Source: DATJHM01 sp963777355 (GTDB lineage: Bacteria; Chloroflexota; Ktedonobacteria; Ktedonobacterales; Ktedonobacteraceae). Taken from it: a stretch of 64,000 bases of DNA. The translations under genes and the position numbers were made by a program. Numbering within the stretch: position 1 is the stretch's first letter; the number at the start of each line of letters is the position of its first letter. Shown piece by piece: positions 53,788 through 62,105 of the stretch. The notes under the pieces are model-generated. The model ran no database searches. It had not been told where the DNA came from and worked only from the letters and a program-made list of their open reading frames with translations. The DNA is taken from contig CAVZQK010000074.1 in the NCBI GenBank assembly GCA_963777355.1, positions 15,132-79,131 on the forward strand, written 5' to 3'.

Positions 53788-53821
53788 GATGGTTTCTCAT
53801 AATTGAGAGGCCATCTTTTTT
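53788..53821 (+). terminator. Intrinsic terminator of the secreted-protein gene
   Basis: GATGG-TTTCTCATAATTGAGAGG-CCATC with an inner TCTC/GAGA pair, then TTTTTT (53116-type run at 53816-53821). 50 bp after the stop. Confidence 0.75.
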
Positions 53822-53918
53822 GGCAATTTCTAGCATCAGAGGATTGTGCCACTTCAGGGAGAGATTAAAAGGTTATGCTACAATTGAGAGTATCAACAGA
53901 GAGCAGGAGAAGTATTTC

Positions 53919-54257
53919 ATGGGCACAATTACGTATAGTGATTTTGAGCAAGTAGAGATACGGGTGGGAAGAATAGTGCAGGTAGAGGATTTTCCCAAAG
54001 CGCGAAAGCCAGCTTACAAGCTAGTGATTGATTTCGGGCCAGAGATTGGTTTAAAAAAATCATCGGCCCAGATCACCACGTACTATACGAAAGAAGAGCT
54101 TCAGGGCAAGCAGGTAGTCGCAGTAGTGAACTTTCCGCCGAAGCAGATTGGTCCCTTTATCTCAGAAGTCTTGACCCTGGGTGTACCAGATAGTCAGGGG
54201 CGTGTCGTACTGCTCAGTCCAACACAAGACGTGCCTCTAGGGGGAAAAATGTTTTAG
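53919..54257 (+). CDS. csaA: CsaA-type tRNA-binding-domain protein
   Basis: 112 aa from ATG 53919 (AGGAGA 9 nt upstream; a longer frame from 53820 runs into the terminator of the previous gene and is rejected). OB-fold tRNA-binding domain with VEIRVGRIVQVEDFPKARKP, YKLVIDFGPEIGLKKSSAQI, VVAVVNFPPKQIGPFISEVL and LGVPD, which is the CsaA pattern. CsaA dimers bind tRNA and have been described as secretion chaperones in Bacillus. Here it is monocistronic and far from sec genes except secA 25 kb away. Confidence 0.9.
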   Translation: MGTITYSDFEQVEIRVGRIVQVEDFPKARKPAYKLVIDFGPEIGLKKSSAQITTYYTKEELQGKQVVAVVNFPPKQIGPFISEVLTLGVPDSQGRVVLLSPTQDVPLGGKMF

Positions 54258-54497
54258 CAGGATCAGAAAGGAAGACGTTTTGCGGGCTAAATCCGAAACC
54301 AATTTCCCGTTTCTTCCATACTAAGGTTTCAATCCTCAACAGGTGAGAGGAAAGTGGGACAAAGCCCATTCATCTCTGGGCAGATGAGCGTCAGGATACC
54401 ATACAGTGCATTGGAACGCAACACACGACTTTTTCCAAGCGAGTGTTTATACACATTTATACACATTCAATAGGAAGAGATAGAAAGGACAGGAAAA

Positions 54498-55337
54498 ATG
54501 GCGGAACAGTACACCTGGAAAATTAAGGAAGGGGATAGCGTCAAACTGAAGGACTATGATCCAGCTGACACGATGAAGCAGGATGAAGAGGGGGCAACAA
54601 AAGAGCTAGAGGAGTTATCACAAGAACTGGCCGAGCTACAGGAATTCTTATCGGCAGCGCAACATCATAGTATGCTCATCGTCTTGCAAGGGATGGATAC
54701 CAGTGGGAAAGACGGCACGATTCGGCATGTACTCTCGCACGTTAATCCAGAGGGCTGCGAGGTTCATTCATTTAAGCAGCCAACACCTGAAGAGCTTTTA
54801 CATGATTTCCTCTGGCGTATCCACAAAGCCGTACCAGGGAAAGGAACCATAGGTATTTTCAATCGATCTCAGTATGAGGACGTACTAGTAGTGCGGGTGC
54901 ATAACATCGTGCCAGAAGAGGTATGGAGTCGGCGGTATAAAGATATCAACCATCTTGAAAAGCTGCTAGCGCAAAACGGGACGATTATTCTAAAGTTCTT
55001 TCTGCATATCAGCAAAGACGAACAAGGAAAGCGGCTAGAAGCGAGGGTGCAGGACAAAGACAAAGCCTGGAAGGTCTCGGCGGGAGACTGGCGAGAGCGG
55101 CAGTACTGGGATGACTATCAGAAAGCGTATGAAGATGTGCTCAGTAAGTGCAGCACAGATGAAGCGCCGTGGTATATCGTCCCTGCGGACCACAAATGGT
55201 ATCGGAATCTCGCGATAGCCCATACACTAGTGCAGACCATGAAAAAATACAAGGACGAGTGGAGAACAGACCTGGAAGCGCGAGGGCAGCAGGAGCTTGC
55301 AGCCTTAGAGCAATATCGCGCCTCACAGCATCAGTAG
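54498..55337 (+). CDS. Polyphosphate kinase 2 family protein
   Basis: 279 aa PPK2 family, single-domain form. Transfers phosphate between polyphosphate and nucleotides. Seen: Walker A QGMDTSGKDGTIRHVLSHVN, basic polyP-binding GCEVHSFKQPTPEELLHDF, NRSQYEDVLVVRVH (Walker B region), DKAWKVSAGDWRERQYWDDY and APWYIVPADHKWYRNLAIAH. This layout fits the class acting on AMP/ADP (PPK2 class III-like), but class cannot be settled by eye. SD AGGACAGG before ATG 54498. Ends at a shared bidirectional terminator with the convergent polymerase gene. Confidence 0.9.
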   Translation: MAEQYTWKIKEGDSVKLKDYDPADTMKQDEEGATKELEELSQELAELQEFLSAAQHHSMLIVLQGMDTSGKDGTIRHVLSHVNPEGCEVHSFKQPTPEELLHDFLWRIHKAVPGKGTIGIFNRSQYEDVLVVRVHNIVPEEVWSRRYKDINHLEKLLAQNGTIILKFFLHISKDEQGKRLEARVQDKDKAWKVSAGDWRERQYWDDYQKAYEDVLSKCSTDEAPWYIVPADHKWYRNLAIAHTLVQTMKKYKDEWRTDLEARGQQELAALEQYRASQHQ

Positions 55338-55368
55338 AGTCTGTGCCTCAATTCGGCATTGCATTCAT

Positions 55369-55406
55369 CCGAGAAAAGAAGGTAATCGATCACCTTCTTT
55401 TCTCGG
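55369..55406. terminator. Bidirectional hairpin terminator
   Basis: CCGAGAAAAGAAGGT (55369-55383) and ACCTTCTTTTCTCGG (55392-55406), perfect 15-bp arms with loop AATCGATC, exactly between the convergent PPK2 and polymerase genes. Confidence 0.8.
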
Positions 55407-55416
55407 CTGGCTGCAG

Positions 55417-56844
55417 TCATAGCTTGCGTGTAGGCCTACCGCGTGTACGAGCTGGGGGTGGATAGTAGGCAGGGGCATTTGTAATAATATCGCCTATGCG
55501 CAACTGAACCTGAAGATAAGTCGTCATAGAGTGATGATAGTGAGCAAAGAGCATCAAGCAATGATGGGCAATAACATCGGCCTCATCAGTATGGCGTGAA
55601 AGAAGCATCTGGCCGCCGAGAGTCTCCTCAGCAGTAGTCACAGCCATCTCATCGCCTCCCTCCTCATCCATCACCAATTTCCGGGTTTGATGGCGGACCG
55701 CATGACTTGGCCAGAGGATCAGAGCGATAGCCTGGCCCTTCAGACGTTGTTCAAGCAGGCGTTCACTCAGATAGTCAGCCAACTTACGAATAGCGGCACA
55801 AGTCTCATCGGCATCGGCGGCATGTTGAAAGCGCACACGTGCATTCTGGCTCAGAGGTGGAGCGTCAGGAACAACCAGGCTAGTATCCTGACCAGAGGCA
55901 ACCTGGTAGATCCAGCTACCCAGGCGGCCCAGGCGGCGTAGCAGAGCTTCCTCATTGAGAGTAGCAACCTGAGCAAACGTCGTAATGCCAAAATCCTTCA
56001 GATGAGCAACGACTTCGGCAACAGCGACAGGGTCAATCTGTTCGCCTCTCGTCTCAATTTCTGGTGGGCGGGTAGGCTGTTCGCGTATCTCGCTCAATTC
56101 AGGCAAAGCGGCAGGAGAGCCAGTCCCCGCGGCCTTCACCTGTAAGAGCATTGAAAGCTGTAGAGTTTGCACAAAGGAACTTTCGCGTCCGGGCGGAATA
56201 TAGAGAACCCCCTGGCGGCCATCGCGGCGGCTCATCAAAGCCGCCAACTCAGCGATAGCCTTGCCATTAGCAACGCCGATCAAAGCAGTCAGGCCCATCT
56301 CAGCGATTTCAGCGCAGAGGCGTTCGGCCAGGGCTACCGGGGAATCAAAAGGCAATTCGCAGCCACGAAGATCGATAAAAGCATCGGCAATAGGAATAGA
56401 CTCAATAATACGTGAATAAGCGCGATAGCGTTCGCGTAATTTCAGCAAGATAGGCTGATAGAGATCATAGGAAGCCGGGAGAAAGCGAGTGCGAGGAGCC
56501 AGGCGGTGGACACGGCGCAAAGGCATACCGGGAGTAACGCCCAGGCGCATAGCCGCAACAGAAGCATCAATAACGCGACCAGGTTCATTTGGGCGGCCAG
56601 TCCCCGTCCCCACAACGAAAGAGAGTCCGCGCAAAGTAGGATCAAAAGATTCTTCCAGAGTACAATAGAAATGGCGAATGCGCACATGCATAACCCCCTG
56701 GCGCAGGCGTGCCCGCTCCGCCGCACGAGCAGCCTCATGAATAGTAGCCATTGCATCCGTCGTTGGGCGCTCCATCGGCATAGGCTCAGCCCTTTGTGTG
56801 ATACCCTGCGGTGCAGAGTGAGTGTTCAAATCTTGCATACTCAT
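55417..56844 (-). CDS. Y-family DNA polymerase homologue lacking catalytic acids (ImuB-like)
   Basis: 475 aa. The palm and fingers are recognisable: VRIRHFYCTLEESFDPTLRG (position of the usual DxDxFFAxVE), DASVAAMRLGVTPGMPLRRV, ASYDLYQPILLKLRERYRAY and SIPIADAFIDLRGCE (position of SxDEAxxD), then VANGKAIAELAALMSRRDGR and the helix-hairpin and little-finger parts (DFGITTFAQVATLNEEALLR). The first catalytic Asp is Arg and the Asp-Glu pair is Ala-Asp. Loss of these acids is the mark of ImuB, the non-catalytic partner of DnaE2/ImuC in mutagenic repair. No imuA or dnaE2 is adjacent, so the role is inferred. A ~50-residue N-terminal extension precedes the palm; ATG 56844 versus 56838 is undecided. 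Confidence 0.8.
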   Translation of the reverse strand: MSMQDLNTHSAPQGITQRAEPMPMERPTTDAMATIHEAARAAERARLRQGVMHVRIRHFYCTLEESFDPTLRGLSFVVGTGTGRPNEPGRVIDASVAAMRLGVTPGMPLRRVHRLAPRTRFLPASYDLYQPILLKLRERYRAYSRIIESIPIADAFIDLRGCELPFDSPVALAERLCAEIAEMGLTALIGVANGKAIAELAALMSRRDGRQGVLYIPPGRESSFVQTLQLSMLLQVKAAGTGSPAALPELSEIREQPTRPPEIETRGEQIDPVAVAEVVAHLKDFGITTFAQVATLNEEALLRRLGRLGSWIYQVASGQDTSLVVPDAPPLSQNARVRFQHAADADETCAAIRKLADYLSERLLEQRLKGQAIALILWPSHAVRHQTRKLVMDEEGGDEMAVTTAEETLGGQMLLSRHTDEADVIAHHCLMLFAHYHHSMTTYLQVQLRIGDIITNAPAYYPPPARTRGRPTRKL

Positions 56845-57168
56845 TTTCTATATCTATCTTCTATGTACATAAAGTAAATCATAATAAAACGTAGTGAGCG
56901 CTTCACTTTCCCCTTCTCTATTACCAACGTACACAATCCCCAGGGTTCGCATATCCGAGTCCTCTTTTGGCTGAGTAAGCAGAGCTGAGGTATGCAACGT
57001 CATAAGCGTAGTGCAGGTCCAGCTTCAGCATCAGCCACCGTCCATAGAAGAATCCCCTTGCAGGGTCGAGCATACATTGCGGGTGCTACCTACATTTTCA
57101 TACTGAACGATAAGCATGTCAAGTAGTGAGAAAGTATTCGTCCAGAGCGGCGGGCTGAAGCAAGCAGA

Positions 57169-57198
57169 TTGTCAGATACCGTTTTTTTATTGTATAGT
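57169..57198 (+). promoter_or_regulatory. Probable promoter of the Clp_N gene
   Basis: TTGTCA (57169-57174), 18-bp spacer, TATAGT (57193-57198), 79 bp before ATG 57278. The rest of the 56845-57277 divergent gap shows no gene. Confidence 0.45.
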
Positions 57199-57277
57199 TA
57201 TACAAGCTTCAGATTTATTACTTATTGCAATTTCTTTTTACCCGTGCATCGTCATTTCTGTAAAAGGAGGTCAATAC

Positions 57278-58762
57278 ATGGAATTTGATAGAAAGCAATT
57301 TGAAAGATTTACCGGGCGTGCCCGCAAAGTCCTTACGACAGCGCAAGAAGAGGCGCAAAGGCAGCAGGCACAGATGACGGGCACAGAGCATATCCTCCTG
57401 GCATTGATGCGTGATGGAGAAGGAGTGGCGGCCAGAGTATTAGCGCTACTTGGAGTTAAGCTTGAGCAGTTACGCGGCACCATTCTAGAATTACAACCTC
57501 AAACATTAGAGACAGAGGTCTCAGCGCAAGAATTTACACCTGAGGCAAAAAAGCTCATTCAGGATGCTAACGATGAAGCGCGGCGTCTGAATTATCATTA
57601 TGTAGGCACTGAGCATCTGCTACTAGCCATCATGCGTGTTCCCACCTCTCTAGCAGCCAGGGCACTGCAAGCGCTAAATATTCAAGCCGAGGCGTTGCGT
57701 ACGACAACTATTCAGGTAATCAGTCATAGCGAAGGGAGTAGCAGCAGTAGCAACAAATTCAAAACATCTACTCAGAGGAGCGCCTCGACACGTGAAAGTT
57801 GGAACAGTCCACAAAATCGGGACCGTTTTGATAAATTTACCGAGCGGGCGAGGAAAGTATTAAGTCTGGCGCAAGAAGAGGCACAGCGCTTCCAGCATAA
57901 CTATATCGGCACCGAGCACCTCCTGCTAGGACTGGTGCGCGAGGGAGAGGGAATTGCGGCCAGGACATTGGGGAGGATGGGAGTTTCACTGGAGAAAGTG
58001 CGCAATGCGGTAGAATTTATTATCGGGCGAGGTGATCGTATTGTCCTGGGAGAGATTGGCTTAACGCCTCGCGCAAAAAAAGTGATAGAGCTGGCAGTTG
58101 ACGAGGCCCATCGCTTGAATCATCACTATATCGGCACCGAACATCTGCTCCTGGGGCTAGTGCGTGAAGGAGAGGGGATTGCGGCGGGAGTATTGGAGAG
58201 TCTCGGCGTAAGACTTCAGAACCTGCGCAGAGAAGTCAGCGTAACGCTTGGACAGAAGGGGGTAGCAGCCGATAGTGAGAGGCTGGCGGGGAACGAGGAG
58301 CAGTATGTCTACAACACCATGCATATCGTCCATCATATTACACAGCAATTATATCAGGCAATACAATTCGCCGAGGGCGAGCGAGAGCGGCTGAAGCATC
58401 CAAGCTTTGGCACAGAGCATATCCTGCTCGGTCTGCTCTATGATAAACAGAGCGTCACAGCTCTTGTATTCAAAGAACTTGGCATTGATTTTCCGGAGGT
58501 ATATCCGGCGATTGAAGATCTGCAAGAGCGAGAGGAGAGGGTCTATCCCTGGTCTCCAGAACATACACCGCTGGCCAGAGCGCAGCAGGACCTGGCTGGC
58601 CATGAAGCGATGCGTATGAACAAAGATACGATTGGCAATGAACATATGCTCCTGGCTCTATTACATTTTCCTGAGAGTAACGCAATGAAGATCTTGCAAA
58701 AGCTAGGGGCAGAGAGAGAAGTTCTTCGTAGCAAGGTATATGAGCGGCTTGCGGCAGAGTAA
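57278..58762 (+). CDS. Protein of three tandem Clp_N domains without ATPase
   Basis: 494 aa, ATG 57278 with AAAAGGAGGT 6 nt upstream. Six half-repeats of the Clp amino-terminal fold, in three pairs: residues ~5-140 (RARKVLTTAQEEAQ... MTGTEHILLALMRDGEG and YVGTEHLLLAIMR), ~190-340 (YIGTEHLLLGLVREGEG twice), and ~360-494 (FGTEHILLGLLYD and IGNEHMLLALLHF). Ser-rich linker (SSSSSNKFKTSTQRSAS) between pairs 1 and 2. The middle pair is closest to ClpC. There is no Walker motif. In ClpA/ClpC the domain binds adaptors and substrates (ClpS, MecA, phospho-Arg), so this may be a multivalent adaptor, decoy or scaffold for a Clp ATPase such as the CHAT-Clp protein 11 kb away. That link is inference. Confidence 0.9.
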   Translation: MEFDRKQFERFTGRARKVLTTAQEEAQRQQAQMTGTEHILLALMRDGEGVAARVLALLGVKLEQLRGTILELQPQTLETEVSAQEFTPEAKKLIQDANDEARRLNYHYVGTEHLLLAIMRVPTSLAARALQALNIQAEALRTTTIQVISHSEGSSSSSNKFKTSTQRSASTRESWNSPQNRDRFDKFTERARKVLSLAQEEAQRFQHNYIGTEHLLLGLVREGEGIAARTLGRMGVSLEKVRNAVEFIIGRGDRIVLGEIGLTPRAKKVIELAVDEAHRLNHHYIGTEHLLLGLVREGEGIAAGVLESLGVRLQNLRREVSVTLGQKGVAADSERLAGNEEQYVYNTMHIVHHITQQLYQAIQFAEGERERLKHPSFGTEHILLGLLYDKQSVTALVFKELGIDFPEVYPAIEDLQEREERVYPWSPEHTPLARAQQDLAGHEAMRMNKDTIGNEHMLLALLHFPESNAMKILQKLGAEREVLRSKVYERLAAE

Positions 58763-58898
58763 CACTCTATCCACAGTTAGAACACATCTGAAGGCGGCAC
58801 AGACAAAGCGAAGAGTAATCCTTGTCTCAAATAGATGCTAGGCATAGCGATTATAATGTTCTGTAGGACACGTTGTGGTTGTATGTCAGGGGAGGAAC

Positions 58899-59756
58899 AT
58901 GCGCGATATGCCAGAGACACAGGAAAAACACACCGAACAGATTTGGAACCAGAGCAGAGAGACGACGGCGCAGTCAGTGGGCTATCTGGTCAGGCAGACT
59001 GCGCCGTCGCTTCTTCAGCAGACGCTTCAGGCAGTATGGGCGAAACAGCTTGAGGATGATGATCTGGAGTTGCTAGATGTAGGTCTCTATCATCTTTTTC
59101 ACAACCTGAATCTGCTCTTGCAAGAGATTTTGCCGCAACTAGCAGAGATAGCAGTGCAAGCAGAGGCGGCCCAACCAGCGCAAAGCATGCGTTCGCGGCA
59201 GATACTGCGCCACCAGCTCTGGGTCTGGCTAAGCGAGATGAAACATCGTCTTGAACGAATCGAGCCGCTGTGCCAGATTGGCACAATTACCCTCACGCAT
59301 CTGCTCACCACACTTGATACCAATAAACATGCAACATTGCAGAAAAGCCAGCAGCAGCAACTCTTTGCGCGAGCGCGTCAGAGCGAGCAGTGGGCGCACA
59401 CCCCCCTGACGGAAGAAGAGCTTGCATATTATGTTGAGGGGCTACAAATCTGGCAAGAGCGCAACGGCCAACGGCAGAAAATCCAGGCATTCAGAGAGCT
59501 TTTTTCTGATCTGCCCGACAGTCATATCCAGTTGGCAGAGCTAGATAGTGCGATCATCCGAATCTATCAGAGTGCTCAGATCGTCTTCACCACAATTCTG
59601 AGCGCCAACAAAACCGCGCTCAAACCCAGAGCAGCAATCCTTCTGCTCCTTGACATTCAGCAACACATAGATAACTTGCAGATCCAGATTGAGACAGCGC
59701 TGACACCGTTGCGTGCATTACTTAAACATTATGCACTTCTTGTTGAGCTTTGTTAA
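58899..59756 (+). CDS. Helical cytoplasmic protein of unknown function
   Basis: 285 aa from ATG 58899 (GGGGAGG just upstream; ATG 58908 gives a more usual spacing). Predicted almost wholly alpha-helical, Gln/Leu-rich (LLQQTLQAVWAKQLEDDDLE, LWVWLSEMKHRLERIEPLCQ, AILLLLDIQQHIDNLQIQIE). No membrane helix, no known motif. A Clp_N protein lies 136 bp upstream on the same strand, so the two may be co-expressed. Codons 22-37 carry a perfect 13-bp inverted repeat (58963-58975 / 58997-59009). I do not recognise a family. Confidence 0.65.
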   Translation: MRDMPETQEKHTEQIWNQSRETTAQSVGYLVRQTAPSLLQQTLQAVWAKQLEDDDLELLDVGLYHLFHNLNLLLQEILPQLAEIAVQAEAAQPAQSMRSRQILRHQLWVWLSEMKHRLERIEPLCQIGTITLTHLLTTLDTNKHATLQKSQQQQLFARARQSEQWAHTPLTEEELAYYVEGLQIWQERNGQRQKIQAFRELFSDLPDSHIQLAELDSAIIRIYQSAQIVFTTILSANKTALKPRAAILLLLDIQQHIDNLQIQIETALTPLRALLKHYALLVELC

Positions 59757-60005
59757 GAACATAGATAAAAAGATCCGGTGTTTTCAGAGAGCTGGAGCCT
59801 GAGAGGGGCAAACGTTGCAAAGGCAAGACGATCTTAACCATAAAAAGAGAGTCTCAACAAGAACACAACCATTTTTCAGCCCTCTTTTTACCTAAATGCT
59901 CTATGCTTATCTTACAGCATATTTCTCTATGCAGCGATCTACATAAAAAGTACATATAGTACACTATATAGATGTTTATCACTGGATGAAAAAATGTACA
60001 ATATA

Positions 60006-60022
60006 CTCTGAACAGTTCAGAG
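60006..60022. promoter_or_regulatory. 17-bp palindrome before the GGDEF-MshEN gene
   Basis: CTCTGAAC-A-GTTCAGAG, perfect 8-bp arms, 30 bp before ATG 60053. A TACAAT at 59997-60002 would place it on the transcription start, as expected of a repressor site. Spacing does not match LexA (GAAC-N4-GTTC). Confidence 0.45.
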
Positions 60023-60052
60023 CAATTATGCAAGCAATAAGGAGAAGGGCAG

Positions 60053-60865
60053 ATGCGCATGGAAGCTATGACTCTTTCACCATTAGAAGATACGAAGAAC
60101 ACCTCTATCGACGAAGAAACCTCTTCCACCCAAGATATCATTCACCTTCTCCAATCCAAGATCAGCCAGACTAAACAGATCGGCATAGTAGTAATTACCT
60201 TCCAATTTGAAGATGTAAGACAGAAAACCAGGATCATCCAGAGCATGCAGCGTTTATTGGAGAGTCTGCGTCCTCTAGTAAGAAAATCGGATACCGTCCT
60301 GTTACTAGAACGAAGCTGCTACTTTCTCCTGGACGGCGCGAATCAGCAGGGGGCGAGAATTGTGCAAGAGCGTCTCTGGGAGGCACTCTTGTGGGCAGTC
60401 CATAATATGAATGATGAACTGCTCCGTCCGCGTTGCATGGAAGCCGGGCATAGCGTGTGGCCAGATGATTTAGCCGCACCTGAAGAGTGTCTAGATGCGG
60501 CCAGAGACCCCTCTATTCGTTTCGCAGCCCAACGAGATGAGACTGAGCAGGAAGCCGATTCACGGTCAGCGTCCTCTCTCAAAACCTCAGAGTTGCCACT
60601 ACTGGCGCGTCAGCTAGGTATTCCCTATCTCTCATTGCTGCCACGTAAGCTACCGGGCAGAGTGTTACGTCTCATCCGTCCGGAGCTAGCACATGAGCTG
60701 CGCTGTTATCCTCTGGGGCGTGAGCGAGACATGTTAACGGTAGCAATAACTGATCCGCAAGATCAGGGGATTATAGAGCGATTACAGCGAGAGACCGGGC
60801 TACGCATCTTCCCAGTACTTACCCAGCCAGAAGAGTTACAAAACGCGTTAGAGCGTCTGGTATAA
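60053..60865 (+). CDS. Degenerate GGDEF-like plus MshEN (T2SSE_N) domain protein
   Basis: 270 aa, ATG 60053 with AAGGAGAAGGG upstream. N-terminal ~40-150 follows the GGDEF fold pattern (IGIVVITFQFEDVRQKTRII, LVRKSDTVLLLERSCYFLLD, GARIVQERLWEALLWAVHN, AGHSVWPDDLAAPEECLDAA) but has no GG(D/E)EF signature, so no cyclase activity. C-terminal ~180-270 is an MshEN/GspE N-domain: LPLLARQLGIPYLSLLPRKL, RPELAHELRCYPLGRERDML, VAITDPQDQGIIERLQRETG. In MshE this domain binds c-di-GMP. There is no ATPase, so it looks like a small c-di-GMP-type sensor or adaptor. Function inferred. Confidence 0.75.
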   Translation: MRMEAMTLSPLEDTKNTSIDEETSSTQDIIHLLQSKISQTKQIGIVVITFQFEDVRQKTRIIQSMQRLLESLRPLVRKSDTVLLLERSCYFLLDGANQQGARIVQERLWEALLWAVHNMNDELLRPRCMEAGHSVWPDDLAAPEECLDAARDPSIRFAAQRDETEQEADSRSASSLKTSELPLLARQLGIPYLSLLPRKLPGRVLRLIRPELAHELRCYPLGRERDMLTVAITDPQDQGIIERLQRETGLRIFPVLTQPEELQNALERLV

Positions 60866-60945
60866 CAGATACAGAGGCATGGGAAATTACGCCTGCGCCG
60901 GGCTAAGATCGGGCCGAACATAGTACAATAGAGCATGGGTATCAG

Positions 60946-60964
60946 GCTGAAAACGTTTTTCAGC
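60946..60964 (+). other. Hairpin before the epimerase gene
   Basis: GCTGAAAA-CGT-TTTTCAGC, perfect 8-bp arms, between the MshEN and epimerase genes, 28 bp before ATG 60993. Not followed by a T-run. Confidence 0.45.
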
Positions 60965-60992
60965 AGAAAAATAGCAGAAAGGTTGCTATCCC

Positions 60993-61928
60993 ATGCGTAT
61001 TCTTGTCACAGGTGGAGCTGGTTTTATTGGTTCTCATATCGTAGATCATCTGCTAGCGGCGAACCACGAAGTAGCAATTGTCGATAGCTTGTGGACCGAA
61101 GGTGGTGGAAAGAGCGGGAACATCAATCCGCAGGCGCGGCTCTACCGGGAAGATATTACCGATGAAGCGGCGTTAGCGCGTATTTTTGCTGAATTCAAGC
61201 CAGAGCTAGTCAGTCACCAGGCGGCACAGCACAGCGTAGCAGTATCGACACAAAATCCCACCCTAGATGCCCGTGTCAATGTACTAGGGTTACTGAATGT
61301 ACTGAATAATTGCACGAGCATTGGCACAAAGAAAATCATTTTTGCCTCCTCTGGAGCCACCTATGGGACACCTGCCCATCTGCCAATAGATGAAGAAGTC
61401 TTACAGCGTCCTGAATCCCCCTATGGAATTACCAAGATGATGGCCGAACATTACCTGCGTTACTGGCAGGCAGCGCATGGTTTAAACTACACAATTCTTC
61501 GTTACGGCAATGTCTATGGTCCGCGCCAGGACCCCAATGGCGAGGCGGGAGTCATTGCTATTTTTGCCAAGCAATTTCTGCGGCATGAGAAGGTACGTAT
61601 TGATTGGGATGGAGAGCAGCGCAAGGACTATGTCTATGTTGCGGACGTAGCGCGTGCGAATACGCAGGCAATAACGCGTGGAGATAACGAAGCCTTCTGC
61701 ATAGGGACAGGGCGTGCTGTCTCAGTCAACGAAATCTACGCACTACTGGCCCAGATCAGCGGATTCAAGCCAGAGATCACCTATGCAGCTAAGCGGCCAG
61801 GGGATATTTATCTCTCCTACTTCGCCTATAGCAAAGCCGAGCGCCAGTTGAGCTGGAAGCCACAGATGAGCTTTGAAAATGGAGTGCGGGAGACAGTAGA
61901 ATTTTTCAAGGCAGGAGAGCAGAAATAA
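60993..61928 (+). CDS. NAD-dependent epimerase (GalE-like, extended SDR)
   Basis: 311 aa. Rossmann motif ILVTGGAGFIGSHIVDHLLA (GxxGxxG), HQAAQHSVAVSTQNPTLDARVN region, SSGATYGTP with the active-site Ser/Thr, YGITK (Y-x3-K), and LRYGNVYGPRQDPNGEAGVI, typical of UDP-glucose 4-epimerases and related sugar-nucleotide epimerases of this size. Likely feeds surface polysaccharide synthesis. SD GAAAGG before ATG 60993. Ends 177 bp before the kinase gene, which has its own promoter. Confidence 0.9.
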   Translation: MRILVTGGAGFIGSHIVDHLLAANHEVAIVDSLWTEGGGKSGNINPQARLYREDITDEAALARIFAEFKPELVSHQAAQHSVAVSTQNPTLDARVNVLGLLNVLNNCTSIGTKKIIFASSGATYGTPAHLPIDEEVLQRPESPYGITKMMAEHYLRYWQAAHGLNYTILRYGNVYGPRQDPNGEAGVIAIFAKQFLRHEKVRIDWDGEQRKDYVYVADVARANTQAITRGDNEAFCIGTGRAVSVNEIYALLAQISGFKPEITYAAKRPGDIYLSYFAYSKAERQLSWKPQMSFENGVRETVEFFKAGEQK

Positions 61929-61995
61929 CCGAGAGAGATTTTCCAGGAGAGAACGAGCAGGAATAACCTATAAATCATATTCTCTTCATGAATGC

Positions 61996-62025
61996 TTGAC
62001 AAGAGAGAGGAGTGAGCATTAGAAT
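61996..62025 (+). promoter_or_regulatory. Sigma-70 promoter of the kinase-WD40 gene
   Basis: TTGACA (61996-62001), 18-bp spacer, TAGAAT (62020-62025), 80 bp before ATG 62106. Confidence 0.65.
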
Positions 62026-62105
62026 CAACGCACAGAGACACTAATCTACAACCATTGAACTCATTTGAAACATCACCTCCTAGCCAGATAAGGAGCAATC
62101 CTCTT

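Noticed and set aside
53820..53918. Upstream extension of the csaA frame
   Set aside because: It begins in the terminator T-run of the previous gene and adds residues not found in CsaA.
60006..60022. LexA/SOS box
   Set aside because: The symmetric GAAC/GTTC halves are separated by one base rather than four.
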